DNA of 59,230 bases from an uncultured Pelagibacteraceae bacterium (lineage in GTDB: Bacteria > Pseudomonadota > Alphaproteobacteria > Pelagibacterales > Pelagibacteraceae), in assembly GCA_902582105.1 (NCBI GenBank), contig CACHQT010000005.1:1-59230 (forward strand), written 5' to 3'. This document shows positions 58,480 through 59,230 of the stretch, in pieces; within the stretch, counting starts at the first letter, position 1, and each line of letters begins with the position of its first letter. The notes under the pieces are model-generated. The model worked only from the letters and a program-made list of their open reading frames with translations, had not been told where the DNA came from and did no database searches. The translations under genes and the position numbers were made by a program.

Positions 58480-59230
58480 ATGAAGGATAAAAAGATTATT
58501 GTTAATAGTTGGAATGAATGGGATCCACTTAAACACGTAATTGTAGGCAGAGCAGATGGTTGTTGTATACCAGCACCAGAACCAGCTTTAGACGCAAAAG
58601 TGCCAGAGGACTCTGACATGAAAGGCAAATATGGTCCTCGATTAAAAGATACCGTAGATAAAGCTAATCAATTATTAGATGATTTTGTTGGTATTTTAGA
58701 AAAAAGAGGAGTTAAAGTTGATAGACCAGTTCCATTAGATTTTAATAAAGAAATTTCTACCCCAGACTGGAAAGTTGAAAGTATGTTTGGATGTATGCCA
58801 GCGCGCGATGTTATTTTAACTGTTGGAAATGAAATGTTGGAAGCAACAATGAGTTATAGATGCAGATGGTTTGAATACTTAAATTATAGACCACTTATTA
58901 AAAAATACTACGAACAAGATCCAAATATGAAACATGAATCAGCACCAAAACCTAGATTAACAGATCTTGATTATAGAAAAGATTATTTATCAGAAAAAAT
59001 CGGTATACAAAAAAGATTAGAGTGGACAGAAAAAAAATTTTTTGTAACAACTGAAGAAGAACCTCTTTTTGATGCAGCAGATATTTTAAGATTTGGAAAA
59101 GATTTAGTAGTTCAACACGGATTTACAACTAATCTTAAAGGAATCGATTGGTTAAATAGACATTATAAAGATCATAGAGTTCATCCAGTTAATTTTCCTG
59201 GAGACCCTTATCCAATTCATATCGATGCTA
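58480..59230 (+). CDS. Arginine:glycine amidinotransferase-like enzyme, copy 2 (3' end outside window)
   Basis: ATG 58480 begins an open frame of 250 codons that runs off the window. It starts MKDKKIIVNSWNEWDPL and matches copy 1 (20382-21491) almost position by position: VIVGRADGCCIPAPEPA, MFGCMPARDVI, EEPLFDAADI with the catalytic Asp, and PIHIDA with the catalytic His as the last residues visible. The nucleophilic Cys would lie beyond the edge. By eye about three quarters of positions are identical. Both copies follow or precede a DMT transporter. Different acceptor substrates are plausible. Confidence 0.85.
   Translation, partial: MKDKKIIVNSWNEWDPLKHVIVGRADGCCIPAPEPALDAKVPEDSDMKGKYGPRLKDTVDKANQLLDDFVGILEKRGVKVDRPVPLDFNKEISTPDWKVESMFGCMPARDVILTVGNEMLEATMSYRCRWFEYLNYRPLIKKYYEQDPNMKHESAPKPRLTDLDYRKDYLSEKIGIQKRLEWTEKKFFVTTEEEPLFDAADILRFGKDLVVQHGFTTNLKGIDWLNRHYKDHRVHPVNFPGDPYPIHIDA

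Noticed and set aside
58434-58628. Minus-strand frame across the DMT/amidinotransferase junction
   Set aside because: It is antisense to the conserved amidinotransferase N-terminus, which is a real gene cut by the window edge.
1-59230. CRISPR arrays, tRNA or rRNA genes, insertion sequences, integrases and prophage genes
   Set aside because: Looked for in all gaps and on both strands; none was found, and the gaps are too short for most of them.

Overview
The window is AT-rich (roughly 30% G+C by eye), very tightly packed and has Lys/Ile/Asn-rich proteins, intergenic gaps of a few bases and many ATGA/TAATG overlaps. Together with the gene content (many periplasmic-binding-protein ABC transporters, osmolyte and quaternary-amine catabolism, formate oxidation) this points to a streamlined marine alphaproteobacterium of the SAR11/Pelagibacterales type. 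That assignment is inference from composition and gene repertoire; no rRNA or marker phylogeny is available here. I see no tRNA, rRNA, CRISPR array, insertion sequence, integrase or prophage gene. The longest stretch without a recognised gene is about 200 bases (4142-4337).

Layout. 1-4.1 kb: the tail of a Lys-rich histone-like protein, a CHASE2/PP2C membrane phosphatase, a two-gene surface unit (inverse-autotransporter beta-barrel plus a separate secreted protein) and a glutaredoxin. 4.2-11.4 kb: a LysE-type exporter with an unusual leader, a P5C-reductase-like gene, a branched-chain amino-acid-type ABC transporter (livGFHM), a periplasmic thioredoxin and an MFS transporter. 11.4-18.4 kb (minus strand): a livK-type binding protein and a five-gene catabolic operon (luciferase-like monooxygenase, ThDP enzyme, DUF1185 protein, alpha/beta hydrolase, aldehyde dehydrogenase). 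18.4-21.5 kb: an amidinotransferase / DMT transporter / 2OG-oxygenase operon. 21.6-26.2 kb: a MOSC protein, an ectoine-type ABC transporter (ehuBCDA) and a GNAT-like protein. 26.2-29.2 kb: a compact operon of a TauD-type dioxygenase, a PhnZ/TmpB-like HD-domain oxygenase and a GMC oxidoreductase. 29.2-36.9 kb: a quaternary-amine island (SMR exporter, thioesterase, beta-keto-acid cleavage enzyme, SDR, glycine-betaine transporter proVWX, gamma-butyrobetaine-hydroxylase-like oxygenase, glycerophosphodiesterase). 36.9-48.1 kb: an aldehyde dehydrogenase, a hydroxyisobutyrate-dehydrogenase-like enzyme, eutA/eutD-like ectoine-utilisation genes, a spermidine/putrescine-type ABC transporter and a FadN-like fused beta-oxidation enzyme. 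48.1-57.5 kb: a formate dehydrogenase operon with its maturation and cofactor genes (fdhD, HPP membrane protein, SufU-like scaffold, mobA, moeA) and two envelope proteins. 57.6-59.2 kb: a second DMT transporter plus a second amidinotransferase copy that runs off the end.

How it fits together. Most of the window imports and oxidises small nitrogenous solutes. Ectoine uptake (ehu) and ring opening (eutD), betaine uptake (pro), a carnitine-to-betaine-like route (GBBH, BKACE, thioesterase) and a possible organophosphonate route (TauD plus PhnZ-like) would feed C, N and P into the cell; formate dehydrogenase would recover energy from C1 products. Three separate ABC operons share one regulatory design: binding-protein gene, strong intrinsic hairpin, then permease genes.

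The most promising undescribed systems are the TauD/PhnZ-like/GMC operon (all ten metal- and substrate-site residues that I recall for PhnZ are present), the luciferase-like/ThDP/DUF1185 operon, the HPP and variant SufU proteins inside the formate dehydrogenase operon, the amidinotransferase-DMT pairs, and the naturally split inverse autotransporter.
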